Assembly: GCA_004352715.1 (NCBI GenBank)
Contig: SCFE01000001.1
Span: 848,676 to 912,675 of the forward strand
DNA from: Hofstenia miamia
Taxonomy: Eukaryota > Xenacoelomorpha > Acoela
DNA length: 64,000 nt
Reading direction: 5' to 3'
The notes under the pieces are model-generated. The model ran no database searches. It saw only the letters and a program-made list of their open reading frames with translations, and was not told the origin of the DNA. How positions within the stretch are numbered: position 1 is the first letter of the stretch; each line of letters starts with the position of its first letter. Shown piece after piece: positions 42,118-53,813 of this stretch. The position numbers and the translations under genes are program-made.

Positions 42118-44756
42118 TCATATAACTGAAATCCTTTTAGAGTGATCATTAAAGTCATCATTGTGTCTGTATCTGAAGTATGCACATCTTCTGCACTGAT
42201 TTCTGTCTCCAGGTAGAAATATGTCCCTTAGCAAGCCCATCCTGGTGGTGTGATCAATGAAAAGCAAGCAGAACTCCTGAACCTGACTTAATGTCATCTC
42301 ATTGGGGTCAGAGACATTGGCCCTGAGCATTGTAATAATTTCAATTGAAATAGGATCAGGACTCAAGGTTGCATGGACTCTATTTTTTCATGTATTTCTT
42401 GCAATTGCTCATGTACAAGCATTTCCTGATTGAAGATGTCCCTGATGTTTAATTTCCCATCAATAAAAACATGTTCTGGGTTCCCTCCTGCAATTAGCTT
42501 TTCTCTCACCACTTTGTATTTGTCTGTCTTGAGCTGATTTGCTTCTTGTTTGCTATTCACAAAATTCAATCTATCAGGTAAATGGGTGGCTACCTGTCTC
42601 TTGGCTTTCTTCACTCTCCATTTCAGTTGGATAAGAGGTGTATCAATGGTTGGCAGTGGTATGCATAAGAGATTTTCTGTGTGGATATTCTTCTCCAATT
42701 CCTGAAATCCTGCTGGAGATTTCAGACTTGCTGTCCCTATTGTCACTGGGTAGTTGATTCATGCTTCTCTCAGAGTGTCTCAGAATCTACTCCTTAATCC
42801 TTTCTGTCTTAACTCCTCCACTTCCTTGCTTGATATTCTTACATGAGCAGTGGTACACTCCACATCCAGAGCTACTTGTTGCCCTGGAGATTGTAGAATG
42901 ACCAGCTCTTCTTTGGTAAGCATTTCAGTGAGGCACCACTTCATCATGGACAGGATGTCCTTATCCACCAGTACTCTCTTTTGGATTGTAAGATCTTCTG
43001 TGAACTCAGTGGGGTCATGTTCAATCATTAAAATCTGCTTGTTTTCAGTGATGGACCATTGCAGTGTTGGTTTCAGGGAGACCACCTGTTCTCAGAACTT
43101 CTCCATGTTGACTTGTTTGATGAGTTCACTGATCACCAGTGACAGCTGTACTGCTGAAGTGGCTAGCAGTTCTTCTAAAGAATTACTCAGGCATTCTCAT
43201 GACTTGTTTGAAAATTGTGATTGGGACAATTTGACCCTTCTTTTTGACTTGCCTTATGGACTTGGTGAACTGTCTGTAACTGCATTCAGGATATGTTATT
43301 TGGTATAAGTTAAAGAAAATTTCATTTCTAGTAGGGACGTCATGCATAGTTAGCCATTCCAGGAACTGCTGTGTTGATCCAGGCAGTCTCTCCACTAATC
43401 TTTTTGTGCTCAGCAGAGCATTGTCTGAGTGGAAGATGGCTAGCTTGGTTTTTGGCCATTGCCCCACCCTCACATATACTTCTTCACTGTGTTGGAAAAA
43501 ATATTGATGTGTGACAGACATCTTACCAGTTATGCTGGTCACCCCCACCAGTTGGGCATAATATTTTTCGAACTTGTCCATGGGTTTTTTCATCTTTCTG
43601 GGTGAGGAAGGAGGGTTACCTTTGTAGAGCATCCAGTTCTTCACCTTCCATGTTAATGGACAGAATGCTATCTCATGTGATGTCTGCTTCACTATCACTG
43701 TGTGTCTTTCATGGGACATGGGAATATCTAGTTGTGGTTCTTTGGTGAGATATATAGCTAAGATCCAAATTGCCCCTTGTGCAAGATGTCTGGGACATTC
43801 CTTTCTGAGAATAGGCATTCTTTAAAGTTTTCCATTCTGAATTGTAAGTTCTCAACCACCTCTAGTATCTCTTCTTCACATTCTTCTCTGAGTACCATCA
43901 CTGGTCAAATGCCCTCTAGCTTTGCTATCCTGTATGCAATCTCTATATGTTCCATGATATGCTTGTGATGGACCTCATGCACTCTGAGGAAATAAATAAC
44001 TAGCAGGCTGGTGAAATCTATGTTCACACACTCAAAACTTTCAATAGTTTTGCCATTATTGAGAAATTTGCAGAGGTTGTAAATGTTAAAATCCTCATCA
44101 AAGGAGGTGTGGACTGTACTCCTCCAGTAGGGGCAACTGACTCCCTCAAGCATTTTTGAGTCATAGCAAATTATGGTGTTCACTTTAGGGTGGCATTCTG
44201 CATCTAGCATGAAGGGGCTATTTCTACTGAACAATTTAGCTTGTTGCTGTTATATGTCCATCACAGTTGGTTTCTGGTTTCCTCAGATATATTATTTCAC
44301 ACAAAATTAGTCACTTGTCTGGTGGCTATGTAATACAGATGTAATGTTACCTTGCCAACTTTTGAAATCTTTTTCTTCCATTCTTATTCAAATTGTTGAA
44401 GTGGCTACAGATGAACTCCTTGAGGTCAAAGGGGCTATTGAGTCACTCATTTGGGGAATATTTATAATTTGTAATTTGTTAAAGGGAATATGGGGTTTCC
44501 AGTTTTTATCAGTTTTGTGTTCCAACTCCTCTCATGCATGTGGAGATACATTTCTCCTCATGTAGGGGCAAGATGAGGACAATGTTGGTCCTCTTTTCCT
44601 ATCACATGCCTCATCAAGCAGAGATAAATGTCTCCCACTCTGTGGTGGGATGGTGGAGATGGCAACTCTCATTTCCTGTTGCTTGGGTTCATTCCTAAAT
44701 GGAGTTATCAGGTTTAAGTCCCAAATGTTGGGATCATAAGTAAGATTATTTCTCAC
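42118..44756 (-). pseudogene. Gypsy A extra ORF3, unknown function
   Basis: About 2.6 kb downstream of integrase, broken into pieces: 44756-44532 (LTYDPNIWDLNLITPF), 44234-43905 (MLDAECHPKVNTIICYDSK), 43818-43183 (211 codons, with KMSVTHQYFFQHSEEVYV and TQQFLEWLTMHDVP), 42746-42363 (LNFVNSKQEANQLK; EMLVHEQLQEIHEKI) and 42366-42118 (VQEFCLLFIDHTTRMG; CRRCAYFRYRHND). The first piece is shared with element B (IYDPEIWDLNLLTEF), so it belongs to this family rather than to the host. No signal peptide, furin-like site or membrane helix typical of an envelope was seen. The position is where errantiviruses carry env; whether this is a highly diverged third gene or something new cannot be told here. 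Confidence 0.6.
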
Positions 44757-44759
44757 CCT

Positions 44760-45189
44760 TCATTGAGCAAGTGTACATACTGACTCTAGGTCATCTTTAT
44801 TAACATTACTATTATCAAACTCAATGTCAGAAAATTCATCTTCTGAAAAATCAGTTAGATTCTCATATGGCTTGTAAGTATCAATACCATTATCAATTAG
44901 CACAAATTTGCTATTGTCATCTATAATCACATTCTCTATATCCTTGATGGCTTGTTTGAGCTGCTGAAAATATACTGTTTTACCATTGTTCAGTGTGTAC
45001 ATGTTGTGGTCAAGCACTTTTTCAATGGTGAAAGGGCCTTGCCAATCATTAGCTAGTTTATGTACTTGATTCTAGTCAGTAACCACATGAGGCAAGTAAG
45101 CAAAAACTTTGTCACCCCAATTATGAGGTTTGCCATACAATCTCTTATTAAACGTCTATTTCTGCAGTATACTAGACTGGTTTATATTG
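44760..45189 (-). pseudogene. Gypsy A integrase C-terminal domain
   Basis: Reads TFNKRLYGKPHNWGDKVFAY, then (after a stop) NQVHKLANDWQGPFTIEKVL, then MYTLNNGKTVYFQQLKQAI. It parallels element B's integrase end (NYNKKSMGTHIR, GDKIYVFTPM, RKLKIVWSGPHTI). The motif W-G-D-K-V-F followed by K-L-x-x-x-W-x-G-P-F/H is the usual integrase C-terminal fold of Ty3/gypsy elements. Two in-frame stops are present. The catalytic core is absent. Confidence 0.75.
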
Positions 45190-46239
45190 TGTAGCATCAT
45201 CCAAATTAACTAAGCTGCTAATGTCAAATCAGAAAGAGAATAAGATTAAGAAGAATTATGATTAGCAATATTATAAATTATTAGATCAGTTAGATTAATT
45301 TGTATCATGCAACCAAGAAACAATAAGTGTCAAATATAAGAGATTAGTACCTGTTGATGACAATACTTTTGGCAAACCAAGGGGTGAAATCACTTCCATT
45401 ATTTTTAGCCACCATATTGGCAGATGATAGTTCAAATTTGAAATCAACAGGTACTTTTCCAAATTTGCTATAAATAGATTTGAAACCTTGTAAGCAATTG
45501 ATAAGGAATTTTATTTGGAATTCTTATTATGTTCTGTTATTATGGTTTGAATATTTATTATGATGTCAAGCTAAACAAGTAGTGTTTAGTAGTGGTCTGG
45601 ATACATCATTGAGATTGATTCTAGGGTCTTTGTTCCAGACTATGAAAGTGCACTTAAATTAGGTATAGGGGTTTTTCTCTCATTTAGTTGACTAGTGATC
45701 ACTCAGTACATGTATAAAAATAAACAAATTTGAAATATGGTTGGATGACCAAAAGCTAGGTAATACATTACTACTATTTCAGATCCAAATTAGTGACTAT
45801 AAAATGACCAATAAAGCATGCAAACATGTACTAATTAATAAATGTATGTTAGGAAGCAGCTCAATATTAAACAATTTATCAAACCCAATACATTTCAGTA
45901 ATGGCTACATGTAATATTAATTAAGCAGCTAGTAAAAAGTCTGGTTGTACATCCATGAAACACTTTTACAAAAATAGAGTCTAAGTCGAATTGTGTCTTG
46001 CCTTGAGTATGCACTGAGCTAGGATAGGGTACACATAAGTTATATTATTGAGCTGAGAGGTGGAACTCAACCAAATTGATCATCAAAGGACTGATGAAAC
46101 TGGATGTGGAGGTCAGCTTCAGGCAGATGCCCACTATCAATCTTTGGAGAGATTGCTGTATGGCTTTGTCACCTAAACAGTAAATAGTTAAATCTAGTTA
46201 CATTATGTTAATGGAGAAACAGAAGCTACACAGTATCTA
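45190..46239 (+). repeat. Gypsy B 5' LTR
   Basis: Starts TGTAGCATCATCCAAATTAA; the 3' copy starts TGTAGCATTATCCAAATTAA at 52626. Similarity runs to about CTACACAGTATCT (46227-46239). The exact right end, and the primer binding site, are uncertain because no clean CA end is visible. It carries a stretch of about 25-30 bp near 46150-46185 that is missing from the 3' copy. Confidence 0.85.
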
Positions 46240-46639
46240 GTTAGTAAATCCCTACCCACAAAGATACAACTAATGTTATACAGTAACAGAGGATAAACAA
46301 TAGTAATGCCTGGTAGAGGATGTTACATGGCAACCATGACAGCCAAGAACAACAACCTAGAAAAGAAGTTCTTTTACTAGAGAAACATTCAGTGGAACAA
46401 TCCGCACACTGTGACAAGATCTATAAGTGAGAGTAGAAATTAAGCAACAGGACAACTACATGAAAACCAAACTATTTGACAAAGAGAGCTACCTAAAACC
46501 CAAACCAGTGCACTTTAATAGGATCCCAGAATCATGATCAAGAAGGAGTACCACTATGAACTAAAGAAAAATATGACAAAAGGAAAGAAAGGCAGTGCAA
46601 AGAAAACAGCACCTAGGTCAGTAACTCCTAGAACAACTC

Positions 46640-47852
46640 AATCATCACCACACTCTGGTGAGAATTCATCCCTGACATGGAACTACAGTCCCTACATTCA
46701 CCCCCAGAAATGAACCCTCAAGAGATAATCAATATGCTAAGAAGAAGGCAAGAGAATGAAGTACTTCTGAGGAATGAAATAGAACAATTAACAAACAAAG
46801 TTTAACAGATGGAACAACAAATCAAAGTAATCCTGAGTGAAATCAAGTTAAATATGGAAATTTAACTAGACAAGTAAAGTGAATTATTCCAAAATGAGAT
46901 CAAAATCCTCACACACCAATTATCTGAATTGAACAAAAGATTCTTATAAATGAGATTACAAAAGTAGTAACCACACAACTACAAAAGGAAGACTCAATAA
47001 AGAATCACAATAAACCTAAGTATGAAAATTCAATTCTACCATGACTACCAAACAATGACACAATACCCTGTAAAGCAACACTGCCAAAGTTCAATGGAAG
47101 GGTAGATGGCTATAACCTGACATTCATCAAATTGTTGCAGATGTTTGATTTAACAATGGTAGAATGGAAAGTAAATCAGCAAGCAGCAGCAGCAAGACTC
47201 CCATTATATTTAATAGGCACAGCTTCCCAACATTATCTGTTGTTGGATGCAAAAACAAAGAGGAATTATGAATTACTGATTGGAGATTTTATAAACTTCT
47301 ACAAAAATGAGAGTTTTAAAAATCAATACCAAATAATCCTAAACACAACCAAAATGAAAAAAGCTGATGACATCTGGAACTATATTCAATAAGTTGAATG
47401 TCTATTAATGCTGAGTTCAAGGGAAAACAGATATTCCAAATATGATCTATTCTTGCATATCTGCAAAGGAATGCCAGAAAGCATCAGGACACAGTTTGAA
47501 ATAAAGTGCAATGTAGATGACAAACTAGAAAGAATTATCTGAAAGGCAGTTGATATACAAAGAGGCACCAACATGGAGAAACAATCTCAAACCACATCCA
47601 CCAAACAAAATGTACAATTATATGAAACCAGAGAAAATCATAAAAGTCAAAGGGAAAGACAGAAAAACGAGAAAAGTGAGAGAAAAAGATGTCAAGTGCT
47701 ATGGCTGTGGACAAAAAGGTCACAAAAAACCTGACTCCCCAAAACAAATAAATATCAGAGACAAGGAAGCATATTATGATGAAGACGATATACTGCAAAT
47801 AGAAGACAAAATGGACAAAACATTACCAGCTGATGAGGATTCAGAATTCTAA
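46640..47852 (+). pseudogene. Gypsy B gag
   Basis: A coiled-coil leader (about 46700-46880, ENEVLLRNEIEQLTNKV) is followed by a gag-like core (KFNGRVDGYNLTFIKLLQM, 47090-47140; RLPLYLIGTASQHYLLLDAK, 47190-47260) and a basic tail. The zinc knuckle CYGCGQKGHKKPDS (47698-47740) has Ser where the fourth metal ligand (Cys) of the CCHC box should be. In-frame stops lie at about 46803, 46864, 47391 and 47540, with frame changes. Gag packages the element RNA into virus-like particles in working copies. Confidence 0.75.
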
Positions 47853-47857
47853 TCAGA

Positions 47858-48370
47858 GTGCTGACTCATAAAAACAGTGCATCAATAATGATCCTGACAA
47901 ACCTTGATGCAATAAACACAATTATGATAGCAATCAATGGAGTAATGACAAAGGTGACAATCAACACCAGAGCAGCAACATCAATAATCACAGACAAATA
48001 CACTACAAAGTTAGGTTTCAAATGTGAAGACTTGAATAGTTGCAACAAAAGATTAATTAACACATCAGGAGAATATATTGACATGAAAGGAATGATAAAT
48101 GCAGTAAAGATGAGAATTGCCAATATGACATTCAAACAGTCTTTGGTAGTAGTGGATACACACAATAACCTGTTGCCATACAAAGTCTTTCTGGGTGGTG
48201 ATTTCTTGACAAGAAATTGGTGTGTCATCAACTATGCAAACAGAACCATAAAGGTGAGAGAGGAAGAAATGGAAATCAAAGAAGAGCAAGGGAAACACAA
48301 AATGATTATATTCAAATTGCAGGAAGACATCCATTTACAACTGCATCAATGGAAATGGAAGAAGCAATAA
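47858..48370 (+). pseudogene. Gypsy B protease region
   Basis: Retropepsin-like segment in one open frame of 170 codons. The active-site motif DTGA is replaced by NTRA (VTINTRAATSIITDKYTTKL). The later flap-and-helix region ends with VFLGGDFLTRNW, which fits the ILG-D/x-F motif of the second half. Without the catalytic Asp it cannot cleave. The tail is Lys/Glu-rich. Confidence 0.72.
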
Positions 48371-48559
48371 CATCTGACATAATGCTATATGACAACAAGG
48401 GCATTAACACTAAATGAGTATCAATGCTGTCTACCATTTGCACAATCAAGCACAGAAAAGGAAGAATACCAATCCTTAACATGACAAACTGAAATGTTAA
48501 TCTAAAGAAATCCCAAATAAGGATATGGAAAGTACATTAAATCCAACATCAAACTGATT

Positions 48560-48730
48560 TGGAAGGCAATTGGAGACAATGATGGAGCAAGTAATTTGCA
48601 TGGTCAATTCAAGGACTTGCAAATAAAAGCAGATAGTACTCCACATGGCCAACTCAAGGGTGAGTGGATGAACACCATCAAAGTTGTGAGTACTCCCAAA
48701 GGCCAACTCAAGGGCATAGGGATAAAAGCA
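48560..48730 (+). repeat. Imperfect repeats between protease and RT of gypsy B
   Basis: The phrase GG(C/T)CAA(C/T)TCAAGG occurs three times about 60 bp apart (48601, 48647, 48701), each inside a similar longer unit. It was probably produced by local duplication and shifts the reading frame. Confidence 0.65.
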
Positions 48731-48803
48731 GAAGAAGGAAGACATATACAAAACACCTAAGATAAAGAATGAAGACTACCCACATCTGGAAGAACAGGAA
48801 ATC

Positions 48804-49990
48804 ATGGAACTCAAGGAATTGTTTGAAAAGCACAAACATATATTCAATTATGTAGAAATAAGCATGGGACAAGCAGTAGGAGAAAAACATAGAATAGTCA
48901 CAACAATGGACAAACATATCAAGCTGCCAGTTAGAAGAGTGCCAGAACAAATGAAAGATGAATACAATTGTATATTAGAAGAACTAATCAACAACAAGAT
49001 AATCTGCCCAAGTAAAAGCCTGTATGCAACACCAATGGTGTTTGTGAAACAAGGGGATAAATATTGCCTATGCATAGACTTTCACAAACTAAATGAGGTG
49101 ACAAAGAAAGATTCATATCCTTTACCACAGATAGAGGACATGCTCTATGAAGTGACCAAGCATAAATACCTCACAACACTAGATTTATCCAAAGCCTACT
49201 GGCAGGTAAAGATGGAAGAAGATGACTTTCCAGAGATATATCACAAACTATTAAAGAATGAGGCACATAGAATGGAGGAAGGAGTTGATGCATATATAGA
49301 CAACATTATATTGCAACACAATCCAAGAACATCTGAAAAAATTAGAGAGAACACTAACAATACTGGAGAATGTAGGACTGAGCATCAATGGAAACAAATG
49401 TGATATTCAAAAGGAAAAGATAGTATTTCTGGGGAGAACAATTGAGAAAGGTAGGATATGTATGAAGGATAATGCCAGAGAAATGATCTGGAAAATAGAA
49501 AACCCCAACAACAAGAAAGATATACAAAGGATAATGGGATTTTTCAATTATTATGGCACCTTCATTCCAAACATAGCCAGTAAAAAGGCAAAGATGACTA
49601 GACTAATGAGAAAATCAGTACTGTTCATTTGGACCTTTCAGGAGCAGGAGTTGGACAACATCAAAGAAGAATTGGCAAAATTACCATCCCTCAACACATC
49701 AGACTATAATGAACAGTTTATATTGGATTGTGACACAAGTAAAGTGGCAATCAGAGCCACATTAGGACAAATAAAAAATGGAAAAGAGGTCCCTATTCAA
49801 TTTTTTAGTCAGAAGCTAAGAGCAAGGAGGAAAATTATGGGTCAACCACAGTAGAGAATTCAGAGTGCACATGGATAACAGCAGATTAGTATGGCTAAAA
49901 AAGTTTTCTGGAGACAAATCCAGAATAGTCTCATGATGGATTGAATATTTGAATGAATTTACATTCTCAACCAAGCATAAGAAAGGCACT
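48804..49990 (+). pseudogene. Gypsy B reverse transcriptase and RNase H
   Basis: The RT begins PVRRVPEQMKDEYNCILEEL, then MVFVKQGDKYCLCIDFHKLN (49035-49095) and YLTTLDLSKAYWQVKM (49170-49217). The segment normally containing the MPFGL motif is missing: the frame goes straight to GVDAYIDNIIL (about 49280), where active enzymes have Y-I/V-D-D. So the second Asp is Asn and about 35 codons are lost. A frameshift near 49330 precedes GFFNYYGTFIPNIASKKAKM (about 49540-49600). The RNase H start is FILDCDTSKVAIRATLGQIK (49720-49780), followed by VPIQFFSQKLRARRK. A second frame change lies near 49850. Confidence 0.8.
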
Positions 49991-50257
49991 CTACACAACA
50001 ACACTGATTTCTGGATGTCATTGCCAGAGTATCAAAGAGATGCAACAAAACTGGATGGAGAGAAAAAGCAATTTCAATTTCTGCCACATATCAAATACAA
50101 GGGATTGCCAGACATTAATGTGGACAAAAAAGCCCAGGCTGTCCTACCAATACTGATGAGGGAAGCAATATCTGAACAAGAAATAGTGGACAAACAGAGA
50201 GAGGACATAATCCTCAGTGAAATAATAAGAAAATTAAGAGAGCCCTGAACAACACTA

Positions 50258-51444
50258 TTGAAACTTACAGCAGGATATGACAAGAGTTATAAGTGGAAAA
50301 TAAATAAGAACAGACTGTTATACATTGAAGCCAGCAACAACAGAATAGTGATACCAGACTATTTCAAAAGGGAACTCATAAGGAAAATACATGAGAAAGA
50401 CCATTTGGGAATCACACAAACAGAAAAAACCTTCAATGCAAGATTCATAACAACAGCTTTGAGAAAAGTCATGGAAGACATAATTAATAAGTGCACAACG
50501 TGTTTACTACACAATAAACAACACTTCCCAACACAAAGGGCGTCACTGAAGAAAATAATTGCAACACAACCAAATGAGATAGTCCACATAGATCTGGAAA
50601 TACTGTTGAAGGATGCTGAAGGCTAACAATACCTATTGGTAATTGTGGATACTTTCACAAAATATGTAAGGATGATCCCAATGAAGAATACAACAGTGGA
50701 AACCACAGCAGAAATAGTACTGACAGAATGGATTCTACAACTCAGGTGAATGGAAATGATAATAATGGACAAAGGCCCTCAATTTGAGAGCAGACTTTTT
50801 CAAGAGATGGCAAAGCTCCTGGAAATATCAAGTGAATGGACAACAGCATACCACCCACAGGCTAATGGAGTGGTTGAGAAGCTAAATCAAACACTAATTA
50901 AATTGATCAGAGTGGTAACATCAAGAATAGGTGGAAATAGATGGAGAGAAGTCATCAAGATGGTTGAATACTACTATAATACGTCAGTACATGGAACAAC
51001 AGGGGTCACACCATGTAAGGCAATGTTTGGAAGAGAGGCAACAACTCTGCTATCAATGCAATACACTAACTACAGCAAAAGCTTGGATAATGAGTATGTA
51101 AATCAACTAAGGAGGCAAATCACAGGAATTCATGAGATGATGTGTCACAACATAAAGAAATTGGTGGTGAGACAGCAATGCAATTATAATAAAAAATCTA
51201 TGGGCACACACATAAGGTAGGAGATAAGATATATGTGTTCACACCAATGAAACTCACAGACACAAACCAAGTCCGTAAATTAAAAATAGTATGGTCTGGC
51301 CCACACACAATTACACACACACTACCAAACAATGAATACATGCTAGACAATAATAGACTGTTACATTTTCAAAATTTGAAGAGAGCAACAGTGGACATTG
51401 AAGAAACAAAGATAGACAAGAATGCTGAATTCAAAATATGCTGA
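50258..51444 (+). pseudogene. Gypsy B integrase
   Basis: The zinc-binding N-terminus has HEKDHLGITQTEKTF and KCTTCLLHNK (HHCC type, about 50390-50520). The catalytic core shows VHIDLEILLKDAEG then a TAA (50624), TKYVRMIPMKNTTVET, MDKGPQFESRLFQEMAKLLE (second Asp, 50765-50825) and YHPQANGVVEKLNQTLIKL (catalytic Glu, about 50880). The C-terminal domain follows a frame change near 51220 (RKLKIVWSGPHTI). Stops at about 50624 and 50746 and one near 51217 disable it. Integrase joins element cDNA to host DNA. Confidence 0.82.
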
Positions 51445-51449
51445 ATTAA

Positions 51450-52612
51450 CAGCAATGAAATTATATATGATATGTATGATTTAGAGAGCCTATATGAAGA
51501 AGGATTAGATGAGGAATTCACAGCAGATATTAGAGATGAAAATACAAGTGAGAGAGAGAGTGCTGCCCCAAAGGACAGTGAAAAATAAATCTATATATGA
51601 CCCTGAAATATGGGACTTAAACTTACTAACTGAATTTAGGAATATAGAAGAAAATGATGCACTTGCTGATGAAGAAGAGAGTGAGCAGAACCCAACAACT
51701 GGAGGAACTTTCAACAATGAACAGGAGAAGGAGAGTTCACAGAAGTTCTCAAACCAGATTTTGACTCCAGGGCAGAAGGGATGAGAACAAAGAGCTGATG
51801 AATAGATGACATAGATTTAGAAGGCATCCTAGTATTCCCTAAGGCTGATTCAAGGGCAGGGAGACCAACAGAAAAAAGCCTCTCCCACCAAGGATCTGCA
51901 CAGCCAATTCAAGTGCATGCAGAAAACTGGTGAAAAGCAGCACAACTTTCCTTCCAAGAGTCCCCTGTATACACAGTGTAAACCCATCAATATACAATTA
52001 CAAGACCTCAGAAAAGAAATTGAAAACCACACTCCAAAGGCAATTATGTTATTCTCTGGGGTAAATGATATTGTTTCAACAGATATATGGGAATGAAAAT
52101 ACCATTACTACAATGTAACAAACAGAGTAGAAATCAGGACAATGATGAGAATCAACAAAAACAATCCCAACAATATAAGTGAGCAAGAAGTAATGGATAA
52201 CATCAGCTTCTTTTACAAGGATGTGGCCAATACACAAAGTCTAAGAAAGGTGTTCACATTATTCTACCCAGACAACCAGATAAGAGAGGATCTAGCCCAT
52301 ATGGTAAGGGCCAATGCACAGATGACACTAATGATCAGAATCAAAGGCATAAAGCTCTATCAAAAATACTATGAAATATTCTCACAAAAAATCAATGAGC
52401 TAAGAGAGATAACACCAATCACCAAGAACATCTGGGAGGTGAAATTCTTAAAATATGCCAACACAGTTACAATCAAAAAAGAGGCAGTTCTGAAGATGAC
52501 TAAACAAACTGAATTCCAAACTACCAAATGGGAGAATCAGGAGGCTGAATCAATAGTCCAAAAAGCAGACATGCTAGTACATGGAGAACATGCTGTGCTA
52601 AAAATAATGTAA
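51450..52612 (+). pseudogene. Gypsy B ORF3, shorter relative of the ORF3 in element A
   Basis: After the integrase, frames include IYDPEIWDLNLLTEFRNIEE (about 51589-51648), which matches element A (LTYDPNIWDLNLITPFRNE). A 156-codon open frame at 52142-52612 reads MDNISFFYKDVANTQSLRKV and ends ADMLVHGEHAVLKIM, similar in its last part to A's EMLVHEQLQEIHE. It ends 13 bp before the 3' LTR. About 1.5 kb of the A version has no counterpart here, so B has probably lost it. Function unknown. Confidence 0.6.
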
Positions 52613-52625
52613 GCTGAGGAGGGCA
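52613..52625 (+). other. Polypurine tract of gypsy B
   Basis: The mostly purine run AGCTGAGGAGGGCA lies directly before the 3' LTR start TGTAGCATT. In LTR retroelements this tract primes plus-strand DNA synthesis. Confidence 0.65.
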
Positions 52626-53813
52626 TGTAGCATTATCCAAATTAACTAACATCAAATCAGAAAAAGAATAAGATAAAGAAGAATTATGATTAGTAATATT
52701 ATAAATTATTAGATCAGTTAGATTAATTTGTATCATGTGNNNNNNNNNNNNNNNNNNNNNNNNNNNNNNNNNNNNNNNNNNNNNNNNNNNNNNNNNNNNN
52801 NNNNNNNNNNNNNNNNNNNNNNNNNNNNNNNNNNNNNNNNNNNNNNNNNNAAGAAGAATTATGATTAGCAATATTATAAATTATTAGATCAGTTAGATTA
52901 ATTTGTATCATGCAACCAAGAAACAATAAGTGTCAAATATAAGAGATTAGTACCTGTTGATGACAATACTTTTGGCAAACCAAGGGGTGAAATCACTTCC
53001 ATTATTTTTAGCCACCATATTGGCAGATGATAGTTCAAATTTGAAATCAACAGGTACTTTTCCAAATTTGCTATAAATAGATTTGAAACCTTGTAAGCAA
53101 TTGATAAGGAATTTTATTTGGAATTCTTATTATGTTCTGTTATTATGGTTTGAATATTTATTATGATGTCAAGCTAAACAAGTAGTGTTTAGTAGTGGTC
53201 TGGATACATCATTGAGATTGATTCTAGGGTCTTTGTTCCAGAGTACAAAAGTGCACTTAAGTTAGGTATAGGGGTTTTTCTCTCATTTAGTTGACTAGTG
53301 ACCACTCAGTACATGTATTAAAACAAACAAATTTGAAATATGGTTGGATGACCAAAACCTAGTTAATGTATTATTATGATTTCAGATCCAAATTAGTGAC
53401 TATAAAATGACCAATAAAGCAACCAAAAATGTACTAATTAATAAATGTAGGTTAGGAAGCTGCTCAATATTAAACTATTTATCAAAGCCAATATATTTTG
53501 GTAATGGCTACATGTAATATTAATTAAGCAGCTAGTAAAAAGTCTGGTTGTACATCCATGAAACACTTTTACAAAAATAGAGTCTAAGTCGAATTGTGTC
53601 TTGCCTTGAGTATGCACTGAGCTAGGATAGGGTACACATAAGTTATATTATTGAGCTGAGAGGTGGAACTCAACCAAATTGATCATCAAAAAACTGTTGA
53701 AACTGGATGTGGAGGTCAGCTTCAGGCAGATGCCCACTATCAATCTTTGGAGAATGAATAGTTAAATCTAGTTATGTTATGTTAATGGATAAACAGAAAC
53801 TACACAGTATCTC
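52626..53813 (+). repeat. Gypsy B 3' LTR, interrupted by a gap
   Basis: 52626-52739 matches the start of the 5' LTR. After 111 N the sequence resumes at 52851 by repeating LTR bases already seen before the gap (AAGAAGAATTATGATTAG...), then follows the 5' LTR to its end. The part after the gap may come from another copy, so the junction with the right flank is not trustworthy. Confidence 0.8.
52740..52850. other. Assembly gap (N) inside the LTR
   Basis: 111 N with duplicated LTR sequence on both sides. Confidence 1.

Larger units (their letters stand above)
42110..45189 (-). mobile_element. Ty3/gypsy element A, 3' half only
   Basis: The minus strand carries the C-terminal end of an integrase (45189-44760) followed by a long extra ORF region (44756-42118). 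It ends exactly where the 5' LTR of element B begins (45190), so B probably inserted into A. The upstream half (gag to integrase core) is not found on the far side of B near 53.8 kb, which may be due to the N gap inside B's 3' LTR. Confidence 0.72.
45190..53813 (+). mobile_element. Ty3/gypsy element B with about 1.05-kb LTRs
   Basis: Order on the plus strand: 5' LTR (45190-46239), gag, protease, RT/RNase H, integrase, ORF3, polypurine tract, 3' LTR (52626-53813, with N inside). The pol order with integrase last is Ty3/gypsy type. All genes carry stops, frameshifts or deletions. The LTRs differ at many sites and by indels, so the insertion is old. Confidence 0.88.
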
